NCBI GenBank assembly: GCA_965279135.1
Contig: OZ257133.1
Coordinates: forward strand, 1,674,001-1,738,000
Direction of reading: 5' to 3'
From: Croceimicrobium sp965279135
GTDB lineage: Bacteria > Bacteroidota > Bacteroidia > Flavobacteriales > Schleiferiaceae
DNA: 64,000 nucleotides
This document shows, one piece after another, positions 36,083 through 45,866 of this stretch. The notes under the pieces were generated by a model. It had not been told where the DNA came from and searched no databases. It saw only the letters and a program-made list of their open reading frames with translations. The position numbers were made by a program, and so were the translations under genes. How positions within the stretch are numbered: position 1 is the first letter of the stretch; the number at the start of each line of letters is the position of its first letter.

Positions 36083-37261
36083 ATGAAAGACGTTGTAATT
36101 GTATCCGCGGTACGTACACCCATAGGCGGATTTTTAGGAAGCCTTTCCTCCTTCTCTGCCACCGACCTCGGTTCTATTGCTATAAAAGGTGCATTGGAGC
36201 GCATCAAGCTCGATCCTGCGGAAGTACAGGAAGTATTGATGGGTAATGTTCTACAGGCTAATGTTGGTCAGGCACCAGCTCGTCAGGCAGCCATAGGAGC
36301 AGGAATTCCAAACAGTGTTCCTTGTACTACCGTAAATAAAGTTTGTTCCTCTGGCATGAAAGCCATCATGCAGGGAGCACAAGCCATTAAAGCCGGTGAT
36401 GCAGAAGTAGTAGTTGCAGGTGGAATGGAAAGTATGAGTAATGTTCCGCATTACCTGGAAGGCCGTAATGGCACCAAGCTAGGCGATATCAAGACTAAAG
36501 ACGGCCTATTGCGCGATGGTTTGATCGATGTTTACAATAAAACCCACATGGGTAATTGCGCGGAGCTCTGTGCAAAGGATATGAACTTCAGTCGTGAGGA
36601 GCAAGATGCTTTTGCCTTAGAAAGCTACCGTCGTTCCGCTGATTCCTGGGAAAACGGACGTTTTAATGACGAGGTTATTCCTGTTTCCGTTCCACAGCGC
36701 AAAGGAGACCCAATTTTAGTAGATCGGGATGAAGATGTTTTTAAGGTAAATCACGCCAAAGTTCCTACCCTTCGTCCGGTATTTGACAAGGAAGGAACGG
36801 TTACAGCGGCTAATGCCTCTAACATCAATGATGGTGCAGCAGCATTAGTATTGATGTCAGCTGAAAAAGCTGCTAGCCTGGGTCTGACACCATTGGCAAA
36901 AATCAGCTCTTATGCAGATGCTGCACATGAGCCAGAATGGTTTACTACTGCTCCAGCAAAGGCGCTACCCAAAGCACTTGCTAAAGCCGGAGTAAGTAAA
37001 GATGATGTAGATGCATTTGAATTAAATGAGGCCTTCTCTGTGGTTGGTTTGGCCAATATTCAACTCTTAGAGATTGATGCTGCAAAAACCAATGTAAATG
37101 GTGGAGCCGTATCTATCGGTCATCCCTTAGGAGCATCAGGCGCTCGTATTATTGTAAGCTTAATCAATGTGCTGAAGCAAAACAATGGCAAGATCGGGGC
37201 CGCCGGAATTTGTAATGGTGGCGGTGGCGCTTCAGCTATGGTAATCGAAAACATGGCCTAA
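36083..37261 (+). CDS. Acetyl-CoA C-acyltransferase (thiolase)
   Basis: Thiolase of 392 residues for acetoacetyl-CoA formation or beta-oxidation. The nucleophile Cys 88 lies in NKVCSSGMKA, the base His is in GHPLGASGARI (about 347), and the second Cys in GICNGGGGAS (about 377). The N-terminus VVIVSAVRTPIGGFLGSL is typical. 392 residues is the normal size for degradative and biosynthetic thiolases, and the sequence alone does not separate them. NlpC/P60 follows 4 bases after the stop, so they may share a transcript. Confidence 0.94.
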   Translation: MKDVVIVSAVRTPIGGFLGSLSSFSATDLGSIAIKGALERIKLDPAEVQEVLMGNVLQANVGQAPARQAAIGAGIPNSVPCTTVNKVCSSGMKAIMQGAQAIKAGDAEVVVAGGMESMSNVPHYLEGRNGTKLGDIKTKDGLLRDGLIDVYNKTHMGNCAELCAKDMNFSREEQDAFALESYRRSADSWENGRFNDEVIPVSVPQRKGDPILVDRDEDVFKVNHAKVPTLRPVFDKEGTVTAANASNINDGAAALVLMSAEKAASLGLTPLAKISSYADAAHEPEWFTTAPAKALPKALAKAGVSKDDVDAFELNEAFSVVGLANIQLLEIDAAKTNVNGGAVSIGHPLGASGARIIVSLINVLKQNNGKIGAAGICNGGGGASAMVIENMA

Positions 37262-37265
37262 GCCC

Positions 37266-38048
37266 ATGATCAGAGGCATTTGTAAGCTTAGTGCAATCCC
37301 CATGCGCCTGGAAGCCGCCGATACTTCGGAAATGGTAAACCAGGTCATCTTCGGCGAAAGCTATGATGTATTTGAGCAAAGGAAAAAGTGGATTCGCATA
37401 CGCTTGCATCACGATCGGTACGAAGGCTGGATTGATCGTAAACAGGCTTTTTTGATGAATGAGGAACAAAGCCAAAAGCATCAAGAAGCTGCTAACAGTA
37501 TTGCCTCAGACTTAATTGAAATTGTTACCCAAAAAGATGGTGGATCCTACTTTCCCATCTTTTTGGGTTCTTTTTTACCTGACCTGGATAAGGATCAGAA
37601 TTTCTATCTGGCCAATGACCATTACCATTTCAACGGTCATGCCTTAAAAGAAGAACTGAGCCGGGTTCAACTTATTGAAACTGCTTTTGCCTATCTCCAT
37701 GCCCCTTATCTCTGGGGCGGCCGCACACCAGCAGGTATTGACTGTTCAGGTTTTACGCAAATGGTGTATCGCATTGCCGGTCATAGCATTCCTCGTGATG
37801 CCTGGCAGCAAGCAGAACTTGGTGAAACACTAAGCTTTATTGAAGAGTCCGAACCTGGAGACTTAGCCTTTTTCGATAATGCTGAAGGTCGCATCGTCCA
37901 CGTGGGCATTATCTTAGAGGACAATTATATTCTGCACGCCAGCGGAAAAGTACGCTTGGATCGCCTGGATCAAAGCGGAATCTTTAATCACGAAGAAAGA
38001 GGGCATACCCATAAATTACGGGTGATCAAGAAGATTATTGGGGTTTGA
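37266..38048 (+). CDS. NlpC/P60 (C40) peptidoglycan endopeptidase with SH3b domains
   Basis: Cell-wall endopeptidase of 260 residues. The N-terminal half is two bacterial SH3-like domains (LSAIPMRLEAADTSEMVNQVIFGESYDVFEQ...W; PIFLGSFLPD). The catalytic domain has YLWGGRTPAGIDCSGFTQ with Cys 160, IVHVGIIL with His 212 and a following polar residue. No signal peptide is visible, as in many Bacteroidota relatives whose N-terminus reads 'GICxLSxxPxR'. It cleaves between D-Glu and the diamino acid by family knowledge. The export route is unclear. Confidence 0.9.
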   Translation: MIRGICKLSAIPMRLEAADTSEMVNQVIFGESYDVFEQRKKWIRIRLHHDRYEGWIDRKQAFLMNEEQSQKHQEAANSIASDLIEIVTQKDGGSYFPIFLGSFLPDLDKDQNFYLANDHYHFNGHALKEELSRVQLIETAFAYLHAPYLWGGRTPAGIDCSGFTQMVYRIAGHSIPRDAWQQAELGETLSFIEESEPGDLAFFDNAEGRIVHVGIILEDNYILHASGKVRLDRLDQSGIFNHEERGHTHKLRVIKKIIGV

Positions 38049-38179
38049 TCAATAGACCTCTTCTGCAGAGCTCAAATTAAAAATCCTTGAAGAGAATATC
38101 TGAGCCTTGAACCTATTTAGCGCTAAACCTGGACCCAATTAAAAACCGTTTCTCAGGATGTATAGCATTTATCCAGTGC

Positions 38180-41100
38180 TTACTCATTCCAATATTTAGC
38201 GATCAATTCCTGAAGATCTAAAAATTCTTCAGACTCTTCTCCAAAAAGCTCCCTAGCCAGTTTCTCCGAATCTGCAAAATTTCTTTTGGAGTTAGCCTCC
38301 TCTCCCAGTTCGGCATAACCTACCCCTAAATTGATGAGATAACCAAATTTCAGATAGGATGGAATACCCTCCGCGTTTATAAGGTTTTCGTAATGCCCGA
38401 TGATATTAATCCTGGAATCCAGGTTCGGAATAGACTCCTCCTCCACGCGGTTTGCTTTCACCTGAGTGGCATGTTCAGAAATCTCGTTCATGTAATCCAT
38501 TAATTTCATGATATTGTTTTTCTCCGCCTCCCTTTCTTCATTAGTCCTTAGCTTAATCTCCTTTAGCTTGGCAGTCTTCTCGGCAACTTCTGCAAACAGT
38601 TGCTCCCAATCCGACTCTCTAAAATCATCTCCCAGAGCATCTCTTAAATGATCGCCTAAATCCTTTTCCAGGTTAGTAATTGCATCTTGGGATTGCTGGT
38701 TTACCTCCTTTTCAAAAAAGGCTTCCTTGTCAATATTATCTAAAGAAATAGATAGACTCTCAATGATATCCTCTATTGAATTCTGATCTAATTCGTTGGT
38801 GTAAAAGGTATTGGACTTCTCATTTAAGAAGGCCGCAGTCCGATTCATAGGATCGAACTCTCCAAAGGCTTGCTTAATTCCCTCAACGAGATTTTCTGAG
38901 GCGAATATCTCCTGATAAGCCTTATTATCTGACTCATACTTTTTGAATTGATCTGCAATGTTTTCATTGTCTGCCCTTTCAATTTCTCGCCTCTCTTCCT
39001 CATTTATGTTTCCATAAATAAGATCCAATTCCTTCTCAACCGAATTCCCTTCTTCTAAACGGTCTGCGATAGTGGTATCCAAAAAGTCTCCTTCAAAGAA
39101 CCTCTTTATTTGATCGGTAAGAGCTTTCTTCAAATCACCATCGAAACTCAGGCTGAAGTTCACCGATTGGTTTTTACCGGCCAACCTGAAATCAAATTGA
39201 AAATCGAATTCCTTTTTAGCATTAGTTAAGAGTAATCCAGCTTGAACTTTGTGAATAGTAATAAGCCAATCTATTCCTTTGCCCACTGCAGCAATGAAAT
39301 CGCCTACACCTTTAATTACTTTTTCTGAAAGATTACCGGTTGCTTTCAATGCCTCTTCTGCCAGTCTTAGCACTGCTATTGCCGCCTCGGCTAGGACAAT
39401 TTGAGCACCTTTATACACTAGTAAACCAGCTATTTGCACACCAACCGCAGCAATTTTAACGCCCAATGCCACGTATTTATAGGCCTTATACCAGGGATAG
39501 CGAGTTTTCTTTAGTTTACTCAGGTATTTCTGTTTGTCATAGATATCATGAGAAACATTATCAATATTTCTTTGGTATTCTTCAACGGTTCTTCTGGCAT
39601 CTTCGAGCTTTCTTGCCGCATCATTAATTGCTCCATTTATCTCATCTGCCTTTGCGTACAATAAATCGGCAATCTCTCTGGTAATCCCTTCAAAGCCATT
39701 GGTGGTAAAGCTCAACTGAAAACCAAAGTTGGCGTTCTCTAATGATTCTATACTGCCAATAGCCGTAATGGAAGTTCTAAAGCCAAGCACGGTTCGATAT
39801 ACCATTAAAGAAAATCGGTTGTTCATAAACCGGACATCAGCACCGAATGCCAATAATCCACCGAATACAATGAGTTCAGCAGAGAAGAAGAAATGCAGAT
39901 TATCGGGATAGGTCGAAAGTGATAAAATGGGTCCCTTCTCATGATCGTCCATTCTGGTTAAGCTTAAGACATCGCCTAGCTTAATACTCTCCTTCATTTC
40001 ATAGTATAATTCTAAACCTTCTTTTGGCTTAGCATCAATGTCTACAATCTGTTCAACCCCTAAAAACCTGATATTGCCAGAAAACTTGAATCCGGATTCA
40101 AATAGAATCCCATTCATTTCTAATCCAAGTGGACTTAAGCATCCATAAAAAAGAACATACTTAGAAAGAGAGTACTGGCTTTCTTTTTTACCTGCTACCT
40201 CCTTTCTGTAAAGTCGATACTGCTTAAAGTCTTTCGTATTTTCAACCAAATAGCTTCCATCAGGAATCCAACTAAATTCTTCATGAGATTTTAAAACCAG
40301 CTCCTCTTTTTTAGTATTGTGATCAATAGTTTTAATCGCTTCATATACCTGATCAGTAATTTTCTCTCCTTCGGGTTTTGGAACTGCGTCATTTAACAAT
40401 CCAATTGGTTCAATACCTATAGTGTTAAGGATCTCTATGAACTCTGAGGCATCACTACCAACTATTGAACTTACAACCTCGCCAAGATTAATCCCTGTAA
40501 AACTAACTGCCAATAATTGATCACTAGGAACCTGCGGACTGAAGTAAAGCGCAATAGTTCCACTAGTATCCTTATAGGCGAGATTGCCCATAAAGCCAAT
40601 ACCCAAGCCAGGTGGTGCTAACCTCTGATTAAGACTGATAAATAATTGGCCAAAGTTTAAACCTTCTATTCCGAAAACATTCTCGAAGGAATCATAGGAC
40701 CTGCCATAGAAGGACAGACGTTTCGGGTTTACGGAGAGACCACCTGCAGTTTTAAAAACTTTATCATTAGCGCGTATTTCAATCTTCTTGGACTCAAGTT
40801 CAAAACTCAACTGACGATTTATAATACCGAAGGACAACTCATTCTCGCTTATATCCAGATACTCACCGATGGACAGACTTGCTACACTAGCATTGAATTG
40901 GAAATTTCGCTTTGATATTACGATCTCGAGATTGTTTAGATCAAAGGTGAAATAAGAAGTTAGTGCAGACTTACCAATAAACATATCCAACAGGTCACTA
41001 AAGGAAAACTGGCTAACCGAGATTCGGATTTCCCCCTTAGTGTTTAGTACGAAACTGGTGTGTAAGCCGAAAAAATCAATCTCCCCTCCAACGGAAACTC

Positions 41101-43510
41101 CTGATCCTGATTCAAAGTCGAGGCTGCTAATATCGAAATGCAGATTTTTATCAAGGATCTCAACTGTGAAACCAGCCTCAAGCGATGCGGAAACGCTGGC
41201 GGGATTAGAACGAATAATAATGTTCTCGAATTCCGGAGCATGTACTTCGCTAGGAAGATCCACATCGAATAGTTCGATGAACTTTTCCGTGTTCAGATCG
41301 CTTATTTCGGCTGTATAGCTAAATCCATCTCCGGTCGAATAGTCCCCTTGAATTTTCACTTCCACCTCGTCTACTTTACCCTTAAGGCTTACGGATATCT
41401 CACTACCGGTATCTGACTTTTCTATTTGAAAGCCAAAAGACTCAATACTAATGTTTAATGGTCCCACATCCAGTTGAAAATCCGCATCGACCAGATCAAT
41501 ATTAGCTTCGATGGAATAACTCTTAGAACCAGGATTAGCACTAAAACCGAAATCATCGATTGCTACATCTGGAAAGGAATCAATAACGGTACTCGGAAGA
41601 TCAAATTCTTGTAATAACTCTGGAACCTTAATTGTATCCTCCATTGATCCATAGATACTCATTGCCTCCCCAGGGAAATAAGCAAGGTTAAGCAGCAGCT
41701 TATACTTTTGGAAGATATTAATCCCCAAGCCTAACATCAGGGAACGTACGAGCTTATTGGTTTCGCCAAAATTTACTCCAACTACAACCCGCTCAATGGT
41801 TATTGTGTCTAATTGTAAAGTTGAGGCCCAGTTATGTATTTCACTTTCATTGAAGCCTGGGATAATACCCGGTATATCAGTTAAATAAAAATTGTTGGGG
41901 GATATTTCCAGATCCCAGGTTTTGTTTGTGGAAAAATCCAGGTGAATATCAAACTTTTTGTGACCAACTTCTAGAGTGGAACTTAGCCTTGCATTAAAGA
42001 ATGCGGCTAGTGACCCTTGCAGGTCATAAACCGTTTGAAAACCAATACCGGGATCTTTAAATCTTATCTCATCTGAGATAACAATTTCCTTAGTAAGTGT
42101 TGTGGAAACTTTGATTAAGGTTTGAGTCTGAGTTTTAAAATCATGCTCCAAATTGAAGTCATCGACCTCTACTTTCCCGAATACGCTCCCAATAAATCCG
42201 GGTAAATTCTCCGCCATACCTGGACTTAATAGCTTTATTAAATCCGTAATTGCAATCTCCCCGGAACCTGCAGTTTTACTTAAGACTGCGAAACCTTCAT
42301 CATTAACTTCACCCCCAAGCTTTATACCTTTTAGGTCCCCACTTAATTCAAGTGTTGATCCTGAATCATGAAGTATTCCGTTATCCAGCATTGTACCTTT
42401 TGGAAATTGAACGGGAAGTGCAGGGAAAAGACAAGTGTCATCTCCTTCAAAAGTATGCGCTGGAGCAGGATCAAAATAGTGTAGGAATTTTTCGATTCTT
42501 TTATCTGCACTAGTCGGTCTGAGCTCATTTCTTTCTGTAGCTAAACCCTGCGATAATAATTCTATAATCACCCAACCATCTGCACTGAAATAATTTCTAA
42601 ATGCATTGGACAAATTCCTTTGCTGCGATGCTAACATCCAAGCTGTGGTAAGGTATCCACCTCTTTGGGAAGGCAATTGAATAATGTTACCATCCAAATT
42701 ACCGGTTCCTGCAAAGGCAATAAACCTTTGCTCATTAGAACGTCCTCGAATTGGATTGGTAAGAATGGTTTTGATTCGGAAGTTTATAAGTCTATCCAAA
42801 GTCTCTTGCGAAGGATGACTATATCTGCCACCATGAGAGCATATCGCAATAGTCTCATTTCCAACTGGACCAGGTTTCACAATTGCCGCTAAAAATTCTT
42901 CGGGTGTCGATGTCCTGGAACCATGATGACTAAGCTTGAAGGAATTTATTCTATTAAATGGATGAGTCGAATCTGCAAGTCCTAGCTCTTCATCCTCACT
43001 TAAATCACCTCCGGTATAATAGTAAAACCCAGCGCGAGAATCATGAAAAAGCAATGCTATGCTGGAGCGATTAGTAGGAGTTAATGCAATATCTAAATCC
43101 TGATTATCAAAGGGTTGAATATATTGATCTATTGCATGGCAAGAGAAACTTAAATTGAGGTGCTGGTATACCTGCCCAAGATCCATTTGACGGTAAACAA
43201 ATCCTTCCATCCATCGTGGACGAGCCCGAACAGTAGGTGCTGATAGATTGCAGTTTTGCTCAAATATCTGCAAGCCTGCAATTCCTGCGTAATGGTCAGA
43301 ATCCCAATGCGAAATAATAAGCCAATTCACTTTAACAGGAAAAAAATTCCTTTGCCAATAGTTTTGCACCGCATCATCGAGTCTTCGTCCACGTACACCT
43401 GCATCGATTAAGAGTAAGCTGGCTATATTATTAGAACCATATTCCCTAATCGCTATGAACTGACAATCGCCTTGGCGAACATCTACCGTATGAATCTCGT
43501 AGTACTGCAT
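38180..43510 (-). CDS. Giant ComEC-type MBL protein with long beta-rich region and coiled-coil/helical C-terminus
   Basis: A protein of 1776 residues without a signal peptide. Residues 1-270 form a complete ComEC/Rec2-type metallo-beta-lactamase domain. It has SHWDSDHYAG (His 68, Asp 70, Asp 72, His 73), YYTGGDL (Asp 169), KLSHHGSRTS (His 195/196) and SHPSQETLDRL (His 232), all metal-site positions of the family. From about 350 to 1270 there is a long beta-rich region of alternating polar/hydrophobic strands with few cysteines, resembling DUF6603-type proteins (family name not verified). About 1280-1340 is coiled coil, then two or three hydrophobic helices (about 1345-1410), more coiled coil, and a TPR-like tail (about 1690-1776). 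Substrate and role are unknown. Its flanks lack related genes. Confidence 0.85.
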   Translation of the reverse strand: MQYYEIHTVDVRQGDCQFIAIREYGSNNIASLLLIDAGVRGRRLDDAVQNYWQRNFFPVKVNWLIISHWDSDHYAGIAGLQIFEQNCNLSAPTVRARPRWMEGFVYRQMDLGQVYQHLNLSFSCHAIDQYIQPFDNQDLDIALTPTNRSSIALLFHDSRAGFYYYTGGDLSEDEELGLADSTHPFNRINSFKLSHHGSRTSTPEEFLAAIVKPGPVGNETIAICSHGGRYSHPSQETLDRLINFRIKTILTNPIRGRSNEQRFIAFAGTGNLDGNIIQLPSQRGGYLTTAWMLASQQRNLSNAFRNYFSADGWVIIELLSQGLATERNELRPTSADKRIEKFLHYFDPAPAHTFEGDDTCLFPALPVQFPKGTMLDNGILHDSGSTLELSGDLKGIKLGGEVNDEGFAVLSKTAGSGEIAITDLIKLLSPGMAENLPGFIGSVFGKVEVDDFNLEHDFKTQTQTLIKVSTTLTKEIVISDEIRFKDPGIGFQTVYDLQGSLAAFFNARLSSTLEVGHKKFDIHLDFSTNKTWDLEISPNNFYLTDIPGIIPGFNESEIHNWASTLQLDTITIERVVVGVNFGETNKLVRSLMLGLGINIFQKYKLLLNLAYFPGEAMSIYGSMEDTIKVPELLQEFDLPSTVIDSFPDVAIDDFGFSANPGSKSYSIEANIDLVDADFQLDVGPLNISIESFGFQIEKSDTGSEISVSLKGKVDEVEVKIQGDYSTGDGFSYTAEISDLNTEKFIELFDVDLPSEVHAPEFENIIIRSNPASVSASLEAGFTVEILDKNLHFDISSLDFESGSGVSVGGEIDFFGLHTSFVLNTKGEIRISVSQFSFSDLLDMFIGKSALTSYFTFDLNNLEIVISKRNFQFNASVASLSIGEYLDISENELSFGIINRQLSFELESKKIEIRANDKVFKTAGGLSVNPKRLSFYGRSYDSFENVFGIEGLNFGQLFISLNQRLAPPGLGIGFMGNLAYKDTSGTIALYFSPQVPSDQLLAVSFTGINLGEVVSSIVGSDASEFIEILNTIGIEPIGLLNDAVPKPEGEKITDQVYEAIKTIDHNTKKEELVLKSHEEFSWIPDGSYLVENTKDFKQYRLYRKEVAGKKESQYSLSKYVLFYGCLSPLGLEMNGILFESGFKFSGNIRFLGVEQIVDIDAKPKEGLELYYEMKESIKLGDVLSLTRMDDHEKGPILSLSTYPDNLHFFFSAELIVFGGLLAFGADVRFMNNRFSLMVYRTVLGFRTSITAIGSIESLENANFGFQLSFTTNGFEGITREIADLLYAKADEINGAINDAARKLEDARRTVEEYQRNIDNVSHDIYDKQKYLSKLKKTRYPWYKAYKYVALGVKIAAVGVQIAGLLVYKGAQIVLAEAAIAVLRLAEEALKATGNLSEKVIKGVGDFIAAVGKGIDWLITIHKVQAGLLLTNAKKEFDFQFDFRLAGKNQSVNFSLSFDGDLKKALTDQIKRFFEGDFLDTTIADRLEEGNSVEKELDLIYGNINEEERREIERADNENIADQFKKYESDNKAYQEIFASENLVEGIKQAFGEFDPMNRTAAFLNEKSNTFYTNELDQNSIEDIIESLSISLDNIDKEAFFEKEVNQQSQDAITNLEKDLGDHLRDALGDDFRESDWEQLFAEVAEKTAKLKEIKLRTNEEREAEKNNIMKLMDYMNEISEHATQVKANRVEEESIPNLDSRINIIGHYENLINAEGIPSYLKFGYLINLGVGYAELGEEANSKRNFADSEKLARELFGEESEEFLDLQELIAKYWNE

Positions 43511-43966
43511 TCTATAACCCTGTTTAGTGTATTAATGTGCTTCGAGATTCAAATAGCAATTTGTTGGAAAAACATTCCAATGATTTCCGCCTGGATTGAT
43601 GAGAAAAACGAATCCCAATCAATGTAATTAAAATGCTATGGCTCAAAGAGAAGTTTTCCCTGTAAATGACACATGGTTTTTCCCCTACAATCTTAGATTT
43701 TGTGAAATTGAGAAGTAATGAAACTCGAGATTATAAAAGTTTAAGGACCAAATTTTGATCAAAACCAACCGCTCTCTAAGACCTATTTAGCTGATTCCAG
43801 ATATGGTTTATTTGTACAATTTTATGTTCCATGTGAGCACGATGGCAGTAATGAAACAAAGTTGCATATGTCGGAAATCGCTTAAGCATCAGGGCCGCTA
43901 AAATCAAATTCAGCGGCCCCCTTTCTACTTTCTACCATCTACTTTCTACCATCTACTCTCTACCAT
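43511..43966. other. Gene-free interval upstream of the giant MBL gene
   Basis: About 455 bases with only short open frames (longest plausible about 26 codons at 43638, no family features). It should contain the promoter of the leftward giant gene. It also holds a hairpin at 43892 and the left part of a 14-bp tandem repeat. I see no RNA gene. Confidence 0.5.
43892..43919. terminator. GC-rich hairpin, possible terminator
   Basis: GGGCCGCT and AGCGGCCC form an 8-bp stem with a 12-base loop. It lies downstream of the leftward hydrolase gene (stop at 43967), but there is no T tract on that strand; the plus side reads CTTTCTACTTT. It could be a weak terminator or part of a repeat element. Confidence 0.35.
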
Positions 43967-43970
43967 CTAC
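43922..43970. repeat. 14-bp tandem repeat, about 3.5 copies
   Basis: TTTCTACCATCTAC occurs three times in tandem from 43929 (third copy with one change), preceded by a half copy. It overlaps the stop codon of the leftward hydrolase gene. In the mRNA sense it is purine-rich (GTAGATGGTAGAAA). Confidence 0.85.
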
Positions 43971-44845
43971 TCATACTTCGCCAACCAATCCAGACAGTCT
44001 TGGGCTACTACTTCCCAACCAGGGCTCGCACAAATCATATGGTCCTTACCTTCATAGAACTTAGAATCCAGCACACTGGAGGAGTCGGTATACTTATCCA
44101 TGTTTTTTTGTAGTAATACATTGGGGATAATTACATCTTCCATACCGCCCACAAAAAGCAATGGGACATGAGGTTTATCCATATCGATGCTGGCTAATTC
44201 ATCACGCAAAGCCCGGGGAGTTTCCCGACTTTCAGGTACAGCATATTTATCAAAGAGATGATCCGCTTCCGCTTTGCTCATGCTGCTCGCAATGGCATAG
44301 TGAAACCATTTCTTATACTCTTCCTCATTGGGATTAAATATGCTCTTTCCCTTTAAAGGATTTACAACCTTGAGGTTAGCACGTAAAAAACTGATTTTAA
44401 AAGCATTGATGCCTTTTGGCGGTGCACTACTAATCAATATTGCTGCCTCTGCCCGACCAGATTCTACTAGCTTTTGTGCGGTTAAGCCTCCGAATGAGTG
44501 ACCAATTAATATGGGTTTTTCGGGAAGGCTATCAATTAAGGCTTCGAGGTTTTGAATCCAATCCTGAAACTGCACTTCCGCTAAACCTGTGGGAGGTGTA
44601 GCACGAAGGTCCTTGGGATTACCAGCGTGTTTAGGGTGAGCAGGGGTATATACTTTATAACCATCACGTTCAAAAAGTTTGCCCCAGGATTCCCAGGTCT
44701 GATTATTCATAAATAGACCGTGAATGAACACTACTGTCTTTGAATTAATTTCTTTCTTCATTTCCTGGGGTTTTGAGTTTTGGGAATAGAGATTTATGGT
44801 TAAAAGAAGCACCAAAACGACAGTGCCTATTTTCTTAATTTTCAT
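43967..44845 (-). CDS. Alpha/beta hydrolase, secreted
   Basis: A hydrolase of 292 residues with a signal peptide (MKIKKIGTVVLVLLLTINLYS). The oxyanion-hole strand FIHGLFMNNQTW is at about 40, the nucleophile elbow GHSFGG (Ser 117) and the terminal His in GKDHM (His 269), with an Asp candidate in GGMEDVIIP near 237. The triad is complete. Lysophospholipase/esterase-like activity is plausible, but the substrate is unknown. Its 3' end runs into a 14-bp tandem repeat. The SDR gene upstream is about 90 bases away on the same strand. Confidence 0.85.
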   Translation of the reverse strand: MKIKKIGTVVLVLLLTINLYSQNSKPQEMKKEINSKTVVFIHGLFMNNQTWESWGKLFERDGYKVYTPAHPKHAGNPKDLRATPPTGLAEVQFQDWIQNLEALIDSLPEKPILIGHSFGGLTAQKLVESGRAEAAILISSAPPKGINAFKISFLRANLKVVNPLKGKSIFNPNEEEYKKWFHYAIASSMSKAEADHLFDKYAVPESRETPRALRDELASIDMDKPHVPLLFVGGMEDVIIPNVLLQKNMDKYTDSSSVLDSKFYEGKDHMICASPGWEVVAQDCLDWLAKYE

Positions 44846-44937
44846 CTTATTGGAATTATTGATATTTGAATTTCCTTGCGGGGAAGAGATAAATCCTTAG
44901 CCATAGTTAAAAAGCCAGCGGGGTACTTACAGAAATC

Positions 44938-45708
44938 TTAGACTTCCTGTTGCTTTCGAATCCGATTGAGCAGGGTTTCTTTGGGAAAGAAAGGACTCAA
45001 TGAAAGTCCCATTCTTTGCGACCAGGGAAGGCCAGAAATAATTTCAATTTTAGCATCCAACATAGCATTGTAGCCGTCTCTAGCTACATCAGCTGCGCTA
45101 GCTGGCTTTTTATAAATACTGGTTTTATCCATTCCCGAGCGAGCGCCAAAAGCTGTTTGGGTGGCTCCGGGTAAAAGCGCAGTTGCACTCACTCCGGTAC
45201 CACGCAATTCACCAGACAATGAATTGGTAAAAGAGGTAACATAGGCCTTGGAGGCGAAATAAACCGCCTGCATCGGACCAGGAATTAGACTTACCGTAGA
45301 GGAGACATTTAGAATTCTACCAGACTTTCGCTTGATGAAGTCCGGCAAGAAGAAACGCGTTAAGGAAGTCAAGGCGAGGATGTTAACCTGGATCATAGCC
45401 AGGTCTTGTTCCCAGCTTCTTTCATGAAACTTCCCTATCCCGCCAAAACCGGCATTGTTAATCAAGTAATCGATCTGAATACCCAAAGTGCTAAGCTCCT
45501 CGTAAATCTCACGTGTAGCCTCAGCATCGGCTAAATTCTTGCTTATGGTATATACCTCAGCTTTGGGTTTTAACTCCTCTCTGAGGGCAATTAAGCCTTC
45601 TTCATTTAGATCAACAGCGACTATTGCACCGCCATTATTGGCATGTATTCTGGCAAATTCGCGACCAATTCCACTTGCCGCACCAGTTATTAAAGCAACC
45701 TTTTTCAT
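44938..45708 (-). CDS. Short-chain dehydrogenase/reductase
   Basis: Classical SDR of 256 residues. The cofactor loop TGAASGIG is at residues 8-15, Asp 33 at the end of the second strand suggests NAD preference, and NNAG is at 84-87. The catalytic Ser (NVSS, about 136) and YxxxK (Tyr 150, Lys 154) are complete. Substrate unknown. It sits in a leftward run with the Crp-type regulator (upstream) and the hydrolase (downstream), a set that looks like a small stress or xenobiotic module by composition only. Confidence 0.9.
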   Translation of the reverse strand: MKKVALITGAASGIGREFARIHANNGGAIVAVDLNEEGLIALREELKPKAEVYTISKNLADAEATREIYEELSTLGIQIDYLINNAGFGGIGKFHERSWEQDLAMIQVNILALTSLTRFFLPDFIKRKSGRILNVSSTVSLIPGPMQAVYFASKAYVTSFTNSLSGELRGTGVSATALLPGATQTAFGARSGMDKTSIYKKPASAADVARDGYNAMLDAKIEIISGLPWSQRMGLSLSPFFPKETLLNRIRKQQEV

Positions 45709-45799
45709 AGTGATTGATGTTTGAATTAATCACTACAAAATTCCTATGCCTCCTTCATTAAAAATTTAACCTATGGTAAAAAAGGTCTTTTCACAAACT

Positions 45800-45862
45800 C
45801 AAGTCCCAAGTCCCAAATCTCACATCTCACATCTCACATCTCACATCTCACATCTCACATCT
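45800..45862. repeat. 7-bp tandem repeat (ATCTCAC, about 6.5 copies)
   Basis: ATCTCAC is repeated from 45817 to 45862, preceded by two AAGTCCC variants of the same period. It sits immediately after the stop of the leftward Crp-type gene at 45867. The repeat is GA-rich (GTGAGAT) in the mRNA sense. A 61-codon open frame across it is an artefact of the repeat. Confidence 0.9.
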
Positions 45863-45866
45863 GATA

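Noticed and set aside
43638..43718. 26-codon open frame before the giant gene
   Set aside because: No start signal, lipobox or conserved motif; length is expected by chance.
43922..43970. Possible CRISPR array
   Set aside because: The repeats are 14 bp in direct tandem without spacers, and there are no cas genes.
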